Positions 21,601 to 34,209 are shown, numbered from the stretch's first letter. The stretch: DNA of 64,000 bases from Budorcas taxicolor (GCF_023091745.1 NC_068912.1:53994567-54058566), one strand, 5' to 3'. Translations and numbers: made by a program. Notes: generated by a model not told the origin, from the letters alone.

Positions 21601-23397
21601 AAAACCCAACCCCCTCCCGCCACTGCTTTATAATTAAAACAGACACATTGAAGGATCTCTAAAAACAGACTGCAAGGGAAGCAAGATGTCAGCTATTTAA
21701 GAAAAATTCTTGTTACTTTAATTAAATAAAAAGTCAAAATTCAACATTTGATGCCCTCTTTCAAATAAAATTGCAGAATTGTCCAATAAAATGGCTGTAA
21801 TTCTGAGTTTATTCTCTCCTAGGACATTTTCAAAGCCTTTGACTTCTCAAATTTTCCTTTTGCTTTGCCAGAGAATAATCATTACTATCAAACTGCAAAT
21901 ACTTATCATATTACACTAAACACTATTTAAATTACAATAGAATCAAGGTCTCTCCCTCCTCCAGTAAAAAAAGAGGATAGACAGCTTTATCCAAAAAATG
22001 CTGTTCTACAAATGACACTGCAAGCTATCATTGGAGGTCTGGGAGAGACAGCTTCAGCCTATCTAAACCATCCATTAGAATATTAATATTATAAGTTTTC
22101 TTGCAACTAAATGAAAAGTACAAGGAATGAGGAAAAGGCTTAAATTTTATAAAACTCTGGATAATTTAGGCCAATGTAGAAAACAGGGTTTTTCAACTTT
22201 GAACATTAACACAATTTAGCAATAGTTGGTAAAAACAACAGCTGCTAAGCGTGGTAAACCCAAATGAGATTATTAGGTCAAAAATCACAGAAATACACAG
22301 AGAACATTTCAAAATTCCCAGCACAATGACAACAAAGCACCAAAATAAATCTCATTAAGAAACAAAATGTTTTCAGAAAGAATTTTTTTTTGTAAGACTG
22401 CACCATGTGTAACATCTCTGAGGACTTCACTTGAGAGGAAAAACACAGAATCAAAAGGGAGAACTACAGAGTGGTTTCCTTCCTCTACTCCGTTTCTCCC
22501 TCATCATCCTCTACTGCACACACCAAGTAACTCTCTGCATCCTTACAACACATTCTCTGTTCACACACACACCAATAGAGATTGAAGAAAACAAACAACA
22601 ACAAAAAAAATCATTTTTCAAAAATGAGATCATATTGTTAGAATAAACTTTCTCTTATCTAGATGCTTTAAGGAAACTACCAGTCACTGATTCAGTCACC
22701 TTCATGCACAACAAGACAAGAAACAAAGGAGTTCCAAGGCTTCTAACAAATAACAATGGGGATTTTATACCATCTAGACTTATGTGGCTTTCAAGATTGT
22801 TACCCATGCTGATCAATTATCATGAAAGACTTTTCAAAGTTAAAGTTTACATATCACAAAAAATATGCATCAAAAATGTGAAGGACCATAATATTTTTAC
22901 ATGTTCATTTGCGGAATAATTCAAGGTTGAATTTCAGAGAATGTGAAGACTGAACAAAACTCAGGCTAAAACAAAGACTTACAGGCTTTTCCAATCTGCT
23001 CCTGGGACAGCTATAATTTCTTCTAACACTGTAGTGTTTTTTGCACAGACAAATTCTTTGTCTGTAGTGTTCCTGTACAATCAATAACTATCCAAAAACC
23101 TAATCTTCAAGGCTTAAGTAATTTGAATTACTAACTAGTATTTGAATTAAAAATAACTAGAAAAAAGTCCATCTAAAGCCTAGTTAGGTGAAACAACTTA
23201 TTATAAATCATCAAAAGACAAATGAAACAGGACTGGCCCCAATAGCTCCTCCTAGGTAGGTAAGACAAAACAAGCCCAGTGTTCTATGAAGCGCTTATAA
23301 GTAGCTGATGTGAGGCTGAAGTAGTCAAATTCACTATGCATATTGAAACACTCAGTCATGGAAGCTGATGCTCACCAAAGATAATCATATGTTGCAT
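21601..23397. other. Unassigned AT-rich sequence
   Basis: About 1.8 kb with no recognised exon, RNA gene or repeat family. Short frames near 22367-22919 carry no motif. Confidence 0.45.
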
Positions 23398-23530
23398 ATT
23401 CTACTAAGCCCTTCATATCAGTGAACTTATTCATGCTCCCAACAACGCTATGAGGCTATCTCCACTTTACAGATGAGGCAACTGAGACAGTTACGGAATT
23501 TATCTATGTCAGCACAACTGGCAAACTCAG
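23398..23530 (-). repeat. MIR SINE relic
   Basis: Reversed MIR: 'caacaacgctatgaggctat' and 'tttacagatgaggcaactga', then a 'cacaactggcaaactcag' stretch in the place of 'cacacagctagtaagtggc'. Confidence 0.8.
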
Positions 23531-23599
23531 AAGACCAGCCAGAATGTGCATAATCTTCAAAGAGATCTTTGAGATGAATAAAAAGTAGCTCAGCATTAA

Positions 23600-24104
23600 C
23601 CTAGACAGCATCTTAAAAAGCAGAGACATTACTTTGCTGACAAAAGTCTGTCTAGTCAAAGCTATGGCTTTTCCAGTAGTCATGTATGGATGTGAGAGTT
23701 GGACTGTAAAGAAAGCTGAGTGCCGAAGATTTGATGCTTTTGAACTGTGGTGTTGGAGAAGACTCTTGAGAGTCCCTTGGACAGCAACGAGATCCAACCA
23801 GTCCATCTTAAAGGAAATCAGTCCTGAATATTCATTGGAAGAACTGATGCTGAAGCTGAAACTCCAATACTTTGGCCACCTGATGGGAAGAACTGACTTA
23901 CTGGAAAAGACCCGATTCTGGGAAAGATTGAAGGCAGGAGGAGAAGGGGGCGACAAAGGATGAGATGGTTGGATGGCATCACTGACTTGATGGACATGAG
24001 TTTAAGCAAGCTCTGGACAGGGAGGCCTGGCGTGCTACACTCCATGGGGTCACAAAGAGTCGGACACAACTAAGTGACTGAACTCACTGACTAACAACTC
24101 AACA
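23600..24104 (+). mobile_element. BovB LINE 3' fragment, ~0.5 kb
   Basis: Starts at 'acctagacagcatcttaaa' and includes 'ctatggcttttccagtagt', 'tttgaactgtggtgttgg' and 'gatggttggatggcatcac'. Its 109-codon frame (23634-23963) reads the C-terminal BovB region (YGCESWTVKKAECRRFDAFE). The tail is irregular, and an internal gap removes part of 'gggagttggtgatg'. Confidence 0.95.
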
Positions 24105-24614
24105 AAACGACCAGTCGTAAACATGCATTCATTCATTCACCTCTTCCTTCAGTCATGAGTGGAGCAGTAGAGGTCAGCAAAATGACTAAGGAGAGTAAAC
24201 TCTTATCCTGCCTAACGTCTTCCTTAACTGGGAGCCAAGTGACACAGTGTCTCAGAATGCCAGCTTGATTGTAAAAATAGAAATAGTTTAGCTGGCCTAC
24301 TTTCTACCTTCTCACTGATGATAATATCAAATGCAATGGATACTGCCTCCTCCCAGGAGGCATCAGAGAACAGCTGTCCATGAAGGGAGAAACTCCTGGC
24401 AAATACAAGCTCTGTTCTCCCCACAGAACCTACCCAATGAGCCCACAGTTTCCCAGCCTTCTGGGAAACAAGGAGCTGTGCTGTGTGGAGTGACTACCTG
24501 GTTTCCACAGACCTCTCCTCTGCAAAAACAGTCATTATTCTTCCCACAGAACCCACACTACTTTCCCCAAGTCTTCTCTCATTACTAGTCAGAGGACACG
24601 CAGGTTTTGAAGCT
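24105..24614. other. Unassigned sequence with (CATT)n
   Basis: A short cattcattcattc run at about 24125. No gene or named repeat otherwise. Confidence 0.45.
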
Positions 24615-24935
24615 GTCTTAATCCATCTGGGCTGCTATCCCAAAGATTGGGAGGCTTAATCAATAAACATTTATTTCTCATAGTTCTAGAAGCTAAGGAG
24701 TCCAATATCAAGTGCCAGAAGAGTCAGTGTCTGGTGAGAGCTCACTTGCTGGTTCACAGACAGACTGCTTCTGTGTCCACAAATGGTGGGAGGGGCAATG
24801 AAGTTCTCCTGAGTCTCTTTCACAAAGGCACAACTCCCATTCTTGAAGGGTCTACTCCTGCGATTTAATTACCTCTCAGCTGTCTCCCCAGCACCATCAC
24901 CTTAAGGGTTAGGTTTTAACATATGACTTTGCTAT
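24615..24935 (-). repeat. MLT1-type LTR relic (ERVL-MaLR)
   Basis: Reversed MLT1 LTR: 'atccatctgggctgctatcc', 'aaacatttatttctcatag', 'ttctagaagctaaggagtcc', 'tctggtgagagctcacttg' and 'gggttaggttttaacatatg'. A solo, old, internally deleted LTR with no viral gene. Confidence 0.8.
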
Positions 24936-25526
24936 AGCAGAAGCTATGATTTTCAAAGTTCCAGCTCCCACTCTAGTCTCTGGTGCTCTCACTCTTCTGC
25001 TCACGACACAAAGGGGAAGAGCTGACTTTGGCAGGGAGGGCCACACTGGGTCTATACTTAAAACACACAAAGTGTGAGGCTGATTTAGAGCTTATTTTCA
25101 CATCAGTGTAAGAGCCATTATAGCAGATAAAATTGGCAAAATACTATTTCATCAGGCAAAAGGAAAGGAGCCATGTGACCAAAGAAGCAAGAATTTAGAG
25201 TCAAAAAGAACTTCAGGCCTTCATGCTACAATGCAACAGAAAAACAGAATATTCATCTTTGTTAGCTCCAAATTTGATTCATGTCTTATGACTTTATATA
25301 CTAAACCACTGTGCTAAATTATTTCCCTTGTACATAAAACACAGACATAAAATATGAGCAATGTAAAACTTAAAACATAATTTAAAAAAATTTAGAAATA
25401 ACTGTCCAGAAGATGGAACTGATTAACTGGAAATATTTTATTTAATCTTTGGGTATTTCATTATGGATGTCCAAGAATCTGATACATGAAGATGTATTAA
25501 AGAATGATCATGCATGCAGAAGGTTA
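24936..25526. other. Unassigned non-coding sequence
   Basis: No gene or named repeat recognised. Confidence 0.45.
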
Positions 25527-25645
25527 AAAGGGAAGCCCAAGAGGGAGGGGATACATGTATACTTACAGCTGATTCACATTGTTGTGTGGAAGAAACCAAC
25601 ACACACTGGAAAGCAATTATCCTCCAATTAAAAATAAAAGTAAAT
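25527..25645 (+). mobile_element. Artiodactyl L1 3' end, 5'-truncated
   Basis: 'gggaagcccaagagggagg', 'ggatacatgtatacttacag', 'ctgattcacattgttgtg' and 'gcaattatcctccaatta' followed by an A-rich tail: the standard 3' UTR end of artiodactyl L1. Confidence 0.85.
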
Positions 25646-27164
25646 ACCTGTGGGCACCTTCTCCCAGATTTTATGGAAAATACTAGTTTCCACAATGCAG
25701 GGAAAATATTTAATTGTAATTCTAAAACAAGCAAAATAAGTATACATTAGTTTAACCTCTTATTTTAAAAAATTCAAACCAAATGGGACCAAATACTGCA
25801 AGCTATCAGTAATTAAGATAAATCTTATTCATTTTTTAAAAAAAGTCTAACACAGGCTAAGCATCTTGAAGGCAGGAAAACCTAGGCTGGCAAATCTCTA
25901 ATGGGAGGTAAAGCTGAACAATGCTAACTCAGGCAATAGGACTGATGACTGGTAACCCTTAAAACCAGTTCGTGATTCCGTCCCCTGTAACATGCTTCAG
26001 TAGATTTGAGTTTTGCAGTGCGGTGACTATATGGCATTGGTATCTGTACTACATCCCCCCACAAGCCCCCACTACTCTTTGCTCACCTTCATGACTCTGG
26101 GTAAAGAAAGGTTTAGGGAAGAGGAGAGCAATGGGAAAAGCAGGGCCTGAATCAGCTCAGAACCCCAGTGCCCCTCCCAGTTGGGCTGGTCCAGTTCCAC
26201 CACCAATAAAGAACAAGCCTGAAAAAACCTAGGTCCCTTTTCAGCACTGTGAACCACGCAGGAGGTGCTTATTACATCCGCTTTGTTCTCCATTTCTATG
26301 GTGCCCATCACCATAGTAACAAGGCACACAGATGGAAAAGTAGGCTAGAAATACCCAGAAATGGAGGTGGGGATGGGGAATATGGGAGAAAGGGCTTTTC
26401 ACTGGTTAAGAGAGAAGAGGATACAATTCTTCTATCAACATAACATTAAGGGGAACTTCTAATGGAAAAAAAGTAGGTTTTCTTTAAGAGAGCAACAATA
26501 GAAAGCAACCTAAAATTTCAGTAAGTATCAGTATTTTGTAGGAGATGGAGTTGGAAAGTTTTGAAGGTTTTAAAAGCCAGATGTATTTTATTAGAAAATC
26601 TTGCATGCAAATCAAAACCTTTACACAGCATCGAATTTTGAAAATTATACACTCATTCCGATTACTACTTAAAATTTTTGGTTATTTCATAGTACTAAAA
26701 GTTGAGACATCTGTGACGGAAGTGTGGCTGGGAAGATAAGTTGACACAATGAATATTTTCCTGAAACTGACAAGTTTATCTTCGAAGTTTTTGTATAAAA
26801 TGTCCAAAGGGGAAATCATCGGGTGGGTTGGTGAGGGCGACTGTTGTGTCACCCTAGGAAGTCACTGTGCCTGCTGAAACTGGGACAAGGCCTTTCCCAC
26901 CACCAATCCCTCTGGTGTCTGTACACAGACCTTCAAAGGCACTGCTAGTCCCTATTAGGTCTGTAAGAAAATATTCCCACTCCAAGATCTCCATTTTTGT
27001 TTTTTCCTTTTCTGCTACCAGCCTGAGTTCTCCTCACTGAAAATTTTCTAAGACATTTGGAATACTTGGGATATTATTTATGTTGTTATGGGTCAGGAAA
27101 TGGGAAAAGGAGCTACACTTAGCCACATAAGCTACTTGGGGAGGTTTTCTACATAAATAAAAGC
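25646..27164. other. Unassigned sequence with a small dyad
   Basis: No gene recognised. A 7-bp perfect dyad tatggtg/caccata sits at 26297-26315. Frames at 26072-26443 and 26545-26739 are unsupported. Confidence 0.45.
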
Positions 27165-27220
27165 AGCACACACACGCAGCAGGAAAAACTTCATGGAGTA
27201 AATTGAAAGAGTTTAACAAC

Positions 27221-27258
<38 letters not shown>

Positions 27259-27376
27259 CAGGAAAAACTTCATGGAGTAAATTGAAAGAGTTTAACAACC
27301 TGCAGGCAGACACACACACACACACACACACAGCAGGAAAAACTTCATGGAGTAAACTGAAAGAGTTTAACAACCT

Positions 27377-27424
<48 letters not shown>

Positions 27425-27470
27425 CAGGAAAAACTTCATGGAGTAAATTGAAAGAGTTTAACAACCTAGC
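27165..27470. repeat. Composite tandem array: 44-bp unit alternating with (CA)n
   Basis: Four near-identical copies of a 44-bp unit (aggaaaaacttcatggag...) at 27181-27224, 27260-27303, 27335-27378 and 27426-27469. Between them lie (CA)n tracts of about 35, 31 and 47 bp, giving repeat periods of 79, 75 and 91 bp. The copies differ by only one or two bases. The last unit abuts a Bov-tA. Minus-strand frames through it read Cys-Val runs and are artefacts. Confidence 0.95.
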
Positions 27471-27473
27471 AAC

Positions 27474-27695
27474 TTTGTTGTTGTTTAGTCGCTCAGTCGT
27501 GTCCGACTCTTTGTGACCCCAAGGACTGTAGCTTGCCAGGCTCCTCTGTCATGGGATTTCCCAGGCAAAAATACTGGAGTGGGTTGCCATTTCCTTCTCC
27601 AGGGGATCTTCCTGACCCAGGGATCAAACTCAAGCCTCCTGCATCTCCTGCACTGCAGGCAGATTCTTTAATGCTAAGCCACTAGGGAAGCCAGC
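27474..27695 (-). mobile_element. Bov-tA SINE
   Basis: Full reversed Bov-tA from 'gttgttgtttagtcgctcag' to 'gccactagggaagcc'. Little diverged, hence relatively recent. Confidence 0.95.
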
Positions 27696-27934
27696 TAGTT
27701 GTGACACTGGATGATTTTCACTTTGCTTTTTTCAACCTTACTGTCTTATCAGTAAAAAGAAAAACTGAGAACAGAAATAATGAACTTGAAGTGCTATAAG
27801 GATGATTTCAAGGCATGTTAAAATGTTATGCACATGTGTTGTATTATTCTGGAAAAGACCCTCAAGGATACCTACAATATAAAAAAGTTAAAAAGAGATA
27901 CTCGTTAAAATCAATACTGTATGTCAGATTTGCT

Positions 27935-28075
27935 TATTGTCTATCTTCCCTCCTCTAGGATGTACACTCCATGCAAAAAAACGTTTTTTATGTTTTCTTC
28001 ATTGTTGGATTTATCTCCAGGCAGGCATAATGCCTGGCAAATATTAAGTGCCCCCAAAAATACTGAATAATTTTT
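27935..28075 (+). repeat. L2 LINE 3' end relic
   Basis: 'ctctaggatgtacactccat', 'aggcataatgcctggcaaat' and 'attaagtgccc' are the L2 3' ending. Confidence 0.65.
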
Positions 28076-29278
28076 TTAATCCATAAAATGAAGAAAAGCA
28101 GATTCAAAATTCAAATACATCTTTTTTCTTTTTAAAAAAGCTGAGGGCCTGCTAAGAACAATGTACTCTACTAAGCATTTGTGAGCATATTTATCTTAAT
28201 TTTTACACGACCACTTTACAGCAAGTTTTCCAATCTTGACAGCCTTCTATAAAATGACTCTGGGAAAAGGAAGCAGCCAATATACATTTAAAAAAGTTGC
28301 TTTATCGGGTACCAGATCTGCAGCTAACATGTGGAGTGCACTGAAACAAGCCACATATCCCCTTATAAACCCAGTATGCATATTTGCATCATGGGAATAA
28401 TACTTGACCTGTCTTCCACAAGTCATCAGGAGAATAAATGTAAGTATAAATGCTTTAGTATTTTAGAAGCAACGTCAAAAAATATAGTAAGTAATGCAGT
28501 GGGGGATCTCTAAGTGTTTCGGGAGAGATTTGCTACAAACTGGTGGGAGAAGGCAAGGGCACAGCAGACCTCTGAACAGTGTCTTTACATACATGGTGTT
28601 GAAAGCATCTAGAATCAAGAGGACCCCAGGAAAGACTTCTTAATAAATGGGATTATGGCCAGGCTTAACTCCTCTCCCTTCAGAATGCATTAATCTGCAA
28701 AGAGAAAAAATGTCCTAAATCTAGCTTGGGACCAAACCTTTTGGCATGTAATTCACAACCTCCTCTTTGGAAAAAATAAAAAATAAAAACCTAGTATTCC
28801 TGATAAAATGCTGCAGAAAAAAATTTTTCAGTGGGACTAATTAGAAATCAGTCACCTACTGACTTATGCGACAGTCAGTCAAACATCTGTTGATCTTTAC
28901 CAACATTCTATTTGTATCTAGTCTACCTAACAATGGGTATAAAAAGTATTTCTAAATATTCTAGGAGAGTTTGAGTATACTTTTTAAAATTAGCTTCCAT
29001 CAAGTCTTTTTAAAACAGTGATTCACTCTAACCATGTTCTTTCCCTATTGAATATTCCTGTCCACCAAGAAGAAATTTTTATATTGGCTTATTAGGGGCA
29101 TTTTCCCTTAGAGTTGATAGCTAATTTGACAGGAAAAAGTTTTCTTCAGCACCCAGTCAATTGATCTACAAAGTGAGGTATGGGATTTGGAGGGCCTTTT
29201 GTTTTCAGAAGAAGCGGTAATCTGGTAGAATCTACATTCGGATCACCAGTTAACCCCTGTCTAAAAGCACCTGCTTCT
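28076..29278. other. Unassigned AT-rich sequence
   Basis: No exon or named repeat recognised. 'ttgtgagcatatttatctta' near 28181 hints at a MIR relic. Confidence 0.4.
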
Positions 29279-29402
29279 GGGACTTCCCTGACTGCCCAGT
29301 GGTGAAGACTCGGTGCTTCCACTGCAGGAGGCACAGGTTCAATCTCTGGTCGGGGAACAAAGAGCCTGGGCATGCCTCGCAGCAGAGCTTAAAAATAAAG
29401 TA
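29279..29402 (+). mobile_element. CHR-type tRNA-Glu SINE
   Basis: 'gggacttccctgactgccc', 'agtggtgaagactcggtgc', 'ctctggtcggggaacaaag' and 'catgcctcgcagcagagc', A-rich end. Confidence 0.92.
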
Positions 29403-30726
29403 TCTATTTCAGAACACCTGACGTCCAGTTGGTTCCTTCCGGTCATCTCCCTTTTCCCTTTTCATAGTCATACTCTCCCCACACTCCATAAGAAAAGCAA
29501 ACGTTTCATTTCTGCTTATGGCACACTGCCTTGGGGAGTAAAAATCTCCAGACCCCAAACTGAGGGTCATTTGAGATAACTGTAGGGTTATAGATGTTAA
29601 GAAAGTGAATGACTTTGAAGACTGAAACATCCTTTTGGGAGTTAAGGAAAAGTATTCATTTCTCTGCTTCAAACAACACGGGAGGGAGATATAACCAAGT
29701 CAGACAGCAGAACTTGGAAAATCATTTCTTTGATCAATTACTAAGTAATTTTGGCATACACCTCAGAAGTTTAAAAAATAGAGTGGAATTATAGTGCCTT
29801 CATTTTCATATACATATGGGAAAGTGTCTTAAACATTTATATTTAAAAAGAAAACTTGATTATGAAGCCTATCTTATCTTAGCAATATGAAATATTTACT
29901 TATGCATGAATATTTTTAAGTCCCGGGCATCTCATCAAGAAGTTATTTCCCATAAAATTTTACCTATGCTTAATAATTATTTATCAAAATTCTAATATAC
30001 TTGTCTGGTCAACTGTATATTAGTCAAAATCATAAAAACTCAATCCAAATGAAATTTTATGTAACATTTAGAGCCTTATAGTCACAAGAACTTCAAAAAA
30101 TATGTTGTTTGTATATGTGTGTTACAAGAGTATGATAAGGAATTCAATGAAAGATTTTCAAACATAAGAATGTTACATGGGGAGTAAGTTTTCTTTGGGG
30201 GGAGGGAAGTAAGTTTTATAGAAGAAATGCATTCCACAAGGGAAATAACTATGTAAAATTTCCAGCTTTTCTAAACAAGCTTGTCTTTGTGTTTTTTTTA
30301 ATGGATGGCATGGTAGATACAAAATCATTTTAGTGTTTAACTTAAACTGGGTACATTAGAAAAGACGTCTTTCTAAATCAATATTTATATATCACAGGTG
30401 CCACCTTTTACAACTATAAAAAATTTAGATAAAACTTTTAAAACACATGAAGAGGAGAGATAGTGTTTCAAAATCCTTTTAGGGGGTATTGGATGAAAAA
30501 CATTCATATACTTTGTTCTAAACCGCCTGTAAACCAAGAACTTGTGCTGACCATCTAAAATTCTGACTTCTGATAGAATGATAAAGCCAGAGTTATTTTA
30601 GAAAAGTTCCAAGAGTGACTCAAGCCTGTCCTGCAAATGGCCAAATCCAGAACTCTGAACACAATAAATGTTCAGTAAACACTAGCTCACTGACAAAATA
30701 TTTCGGTCATTCAATTGATACCTACT
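29403..30726. other. Unassigned AT-rich sequence
   Basis: No gene or named repeat. Open frames on both strands at 29313-29794 are short and unsupported. Confidence 0.45.
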
Positions 30727-30738
30727 ACCAGCATATAT

Positions 30739-31014
30739 CAGAGAAGGCAATGGCACCCCACTCCAGTACTCTTGCCTGGACAATCCCATGGATGGAGGAG
30801 CCTGGTAGGCTGCAGTCCATGGGGTCGCTAAGAGTCGGACACGACTGAGTGACTTCCCTTTCACTTTTCACTTTCATGCATTGGAGAAGGAAATGGCAAC
30901 CCACTCCAGTGTTCTTGCCTGGAGAACCCCAGGGATGGGGGAGCCTGGTGGGCTGCCGTCTATGGGGTCGCACAGAGTCGGACACGACTGAAGTGACTTA
31001 GCAGCAGCAGCACC
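30739..31014 (+). mobile_element. BOV-A2 SINE, full length, perfect TSD
   Basis: Dimeric BOV-A2: two related monomers, each with 'tcttgcctgga' and 'gagtcggacacgactga', joined by 'ttcccttcacttttcac'-like sequence ('ccctttcacttttcacttt') and ending in (GCA)n. The perfect 12-bp repeat accagcatatat is at 30727-30738 and 31015-31026. Low divergence points to a recent insertion. Confidence 0.97.
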
Positions 31015-31089
31015 ACCAGCATATATATGATAATTCTTCTTCCTACTTCTAATCTTCAAGGAGATCTTTCAAATTTTCAAATACCAGTC

Positions 31090-31400
31090 AGAAGAATGTT
31101 ATTGAAACAAAGCCCTGGACTAGATAATAAGTACACTGAGTTTTATTGCCTAATTCTTTCCCAGATATCAATTTACATGCCAAGTATAATGCCTGGCTCA
31201 GGAAGCTCAATCAGAGGATGAACAAAATAATCTTTATAGGAAGTGTACAAGGCTCGGAGGTAGCACAGAGAAGGGAATCACGATCTCTTGGAAGTAGTAG
31301 GCAGAGGGAAGGATCTGGAATGGTCTTCCAGAAAAAGTATGCTTGAACTGACTCCTGAAACATGAGCAAGTGACAAGGGGATATGAACACCACAGATAGA
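31090..31400 (+). repeat. Old relic, family uncertain
   Basis: 'tggaatggtcttccagaaaa' and 'gaactgactcctgaaacat' follow the order of a common ancient mammalian repeat. A short A-run is near 31410. Confidence 0.35.
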
Positions 31401-31410
31401 GAAAAGGCAA

Positions 31411-32084
31411 AAAAAAAAAAGTGTGGGGGGCCATGGAGTGGAGCCATCTGGCTACCTCTTACCTTCCTCCTTGCACTGCAAACAGTTTAGGATGCCTGGT
31501 GCATGGGCTGTGACTGCATGCTGCGTCCACAGTGCATGCGTTGGTGATTTAGAAATGAGAGGGGTGAGAGGTGAAACTGGAGACCTGAAGACGCCGGCAG
31601 AGGAAGACTGTACTATATGGCTCTCCAAGGCATTTGGACTTGCTGCTTTGACAAAGCAAGTCATTAAAGGATTATTAAACCAGGCAGTGGTGGTATGAAA
31701 TTTACCTTTCATAATCATTATTTTCCTCTTGTGCGGACAACGAATTGTGGGGGGGTGGGGTAGAATACTGGAAAGACTACAAACTGAACTACTGGTTGCA
31801 GGCAATAAGCAGCGGGCCTGGAAAAGACTCAGGGCAGTCAAGCAGCTGTGAGGGAAGGGTGCTGATGGGAGGGCCCTGAAGGATACGGCCTCTGGACAAA
31901 CTGGTTACCAGAATTTATAGAGCAGTTTAACAGGGAACAAAGCAAAGAGTAGCCCAGAATGAGTTCTAAGTATTTAGGGCTATATAATTGGGCAAATGGT
32001 ATTGCTATTTGCAAAAATATGAAATCTAAAGATGAACAGCAAGTTTGGGGTGGGGAGAGTATCTTTAGTATATACTAACTCCAG
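31411..32084. other. Unassigned sequence
   Basis: A 91-codon plus frame (31423-31698) and a 129-codon minus frame (31452-31841) overlap here. Neither has a recognisable domain or start context, and the mirror-image openness suggests composition rather than coding. Confidence 0.4.
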
Positions 32085-32190
32085 CTCCTCATTGTTCTGT
32101 GAGGCAGGTAGCACAGATGCTATTATCCCCATTTTATGTTCAAAGGGCTAATTTTTTTGCCCCAAGCCATATGTAGCAGTCTGAGGAGTT
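32085..32190 (-). repeat. MIR SINE relic
   Basis: 'tgtgaggcaggtagcacag' and 'tattatccccattttatgtt', followed by 'ccccaagccatatgtagcag', match reversed MIR. Confidence 0.75.
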
Positions 32191-32570
32191 TTACTACATA
32201 CCAGGCTTAAGAGCGGGTATACTAGGGAGACAAGGTCCTTGCTTTCACAGAACTTATATTCTGGTAAGAACAAGCCAGCAAACAATAAACCAAAGCCTGA
32301 AAGACTACAATGAGGGCAGGCAGATGTATTTTATCTGAGGTGATCAGGGAAAGGATCCCTGAGATCACTGAAGCCAACTATTCACTGAAAAGGAAGCAGT
32401 TATTCAGACTCAAAAGGGAAGGGGGTCCAGGCAATGGAGAAGTCCCTGGTGTAGTAACAAGGCTGGCATGTCCTGAGGGAGGAATTCCAACTACCAGGCT
32501 AGTGGTTAGCCAGAGGAAGTCCCAGCTCCAAAGGCATTCCTGGGAGGGTGAAGTTAAAAGGCTTGCGGCC
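32191..32570 (+). repeat. Old relic, family uncertain
   Basis: 'gacaaggtccttgctttcac' and 'agaacttatattctggta', then 'ggaaaggatccctgagatc', resemble the same ancient family as 31090-31400. Confidence 0.35.
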
Positions 32571-33539
32571 CCTTAGGGCAGTGCTAGCAGAACATAAATT
32601 CTCTGGGAACCTGCCCACCAAGCACAGCACTGCACATCTAGAAACTGCATCATGACTCACCCACACTTTTCAAAGACAAATCACTTGCTCAGTTGCCTAT
32701 CTGGGCATTGAAACAGGGGCCAGGAACAAACTCAGTTTTGCCTACAGAGATGAACTTTAAAGTTTTTAGATGGACGAAATTCAACATAAATGGTATCTGC
32801 TCAGAGCAAGACACAACCTGAAGTCCAATGGCAGGCAGCTCTGTCCCGCAGGCTCAGTCATGCCTTAACGTGTTACGTGGGAGCAGAGCCTCCCAGACAC
32901 TCTCCAAAGCCCTCAAAGGGACGAGAGACGCAACACTTCTCCCAAAAGATGCCCCCATTAGCTCAGCTGGAAAGCACAAGGAAAAATGGTATACCATTGT
33001 CAAGGTGCTAAGCTGGGTCTACCTATGCAAGCCTGAAAGCCTTGGAGAGATGGGATGGTGGGCAGCCTGTGGGCCCTGAGATGGGCCATCCCAAGCTCAG
33101 TAATGCAGCCCACTCTCCAGAAAACACTGGTTTTGCCTCCCAGCCTGTGGTCATCATCCACTGCTGCTTCGTGGGTTACCTATTCGTCTGTTAACATTCA
33201 TGTAACCCTGTCCAGCCAAAGGTCTTCAAATTCCACTCACTAAGGGTGATGCAGAAGAATCCTCTGACCCTCTCAAAAGACCCTATTTTACTGCCTATTT
33301 TCTCAGATGCGTCTGCTTGGTGTATCAAAAATAAAAAACATATCTGAATTTAAAGCTTGTCACTAAAGCATAAATAAATTATAAAATAATTAAATTACTC
33401 TTGAATTATGTAGCCCCTTCCAGAGACTCACATGGAGAAGTTATATATTATATACACGTATTTTAATGACGGCTCCAAATGATATGCCTTCTCTGGTATG
33501 GCGCTGGAAACGTGTGGGACACTCTCATCCGTGCTCGGA
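32571..33539. other. Unassigned sequence
   Basis: Slightly GC-richer (32790-33243), with three overlapping frames of 62-83 codons in different phases. No domain or splice-bounded exon I can support. Confidence 0.4.
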
Positions 33540-33870
33540 CTATGCTCATCTCATGTCAGAGCTCATTTCAAACCACACTCCCACAACACTTCTTTGCTTC
33601 CGCTCACTGGACAACTTTTTCCTAAAGACACCATTCAACTTCTGACCATAAGATATTTGCACATACTTTCCTAGCACCTGTACATCTCCTTCCTGACCAT
33701 GTTAAGTGGCAATTTTTTTCATTTATTTGCAGTGATTGATTCTTCTGTCTCCCCTAGTACCTTGCAACCCCCACGGTGGCAGGGACCATGTATATTTTTG
33801 CTTACTGCTGTGTCCCTAGAACCTGGCATAGTCATATCTGGTACACAGTAGGTGCTTATAACAAACATGC
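33540..33870 (+). repeat. L2 LINE 3' end relic
   Basis: 'aagatatttgcacatacttt' and 'cacggtggcagggaccatg', then 'agaacctggcatagtcat' and 'acacagtaggtgcttataac': a good L2 3' ending. The 86-codon frame at 33776-34036 is read-through. Confidence 0.75.
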
Positions 33871-34209
33871 CGAAAAAAAATACTATGACATATACTCACT
33901 GGTGGGAATGATTCTGCTTCTGAGAGTGGATCTGCCAAAATCACTCAAATCAAGGCTGAAGAAGGTTAAGGCTGAGCTATTCTGGTTTTTGTTTTTTTTA
34001 AAAAAAGCAAAGACTTTGTTGCTATTCAAGGTTTAAACTGATTTTGGGGACAATTCTCAAAGAGTCTGACTAAAAATTTAACAACATTCATTTAGATATG
34101 TATGGAGATGACCAATTTTAAAACTTCTTTTTAATGGAATAAGAGTTTATTTTCTGAAAGGTTCACGTAGATTGGGCCAAATTTTAAAAGAAAAGCTAGC
34201 ACTTTATCA
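33871..34209. other. Unassigned AT-rich sequence
   Basis: No gene or named repeat. Confidence 0.45.

Noticed and set aside
27034..27439. Minus-strand frames rich in Cys-Val repeats
   Set aside because: They are translations of (CA)n tracts within the tandem array and carry no protein signal.
27165..27470. CRISPR-like array of repeats and spacers
   Set aside because: The spacers are CA microsatellites, the setting is a ruminant genome and there are no cas genes.
31423..31841. Overlapping 91- and 129-codon frames
   Set aside because: No recognisable domain or context; openness on both strands suggests composition.
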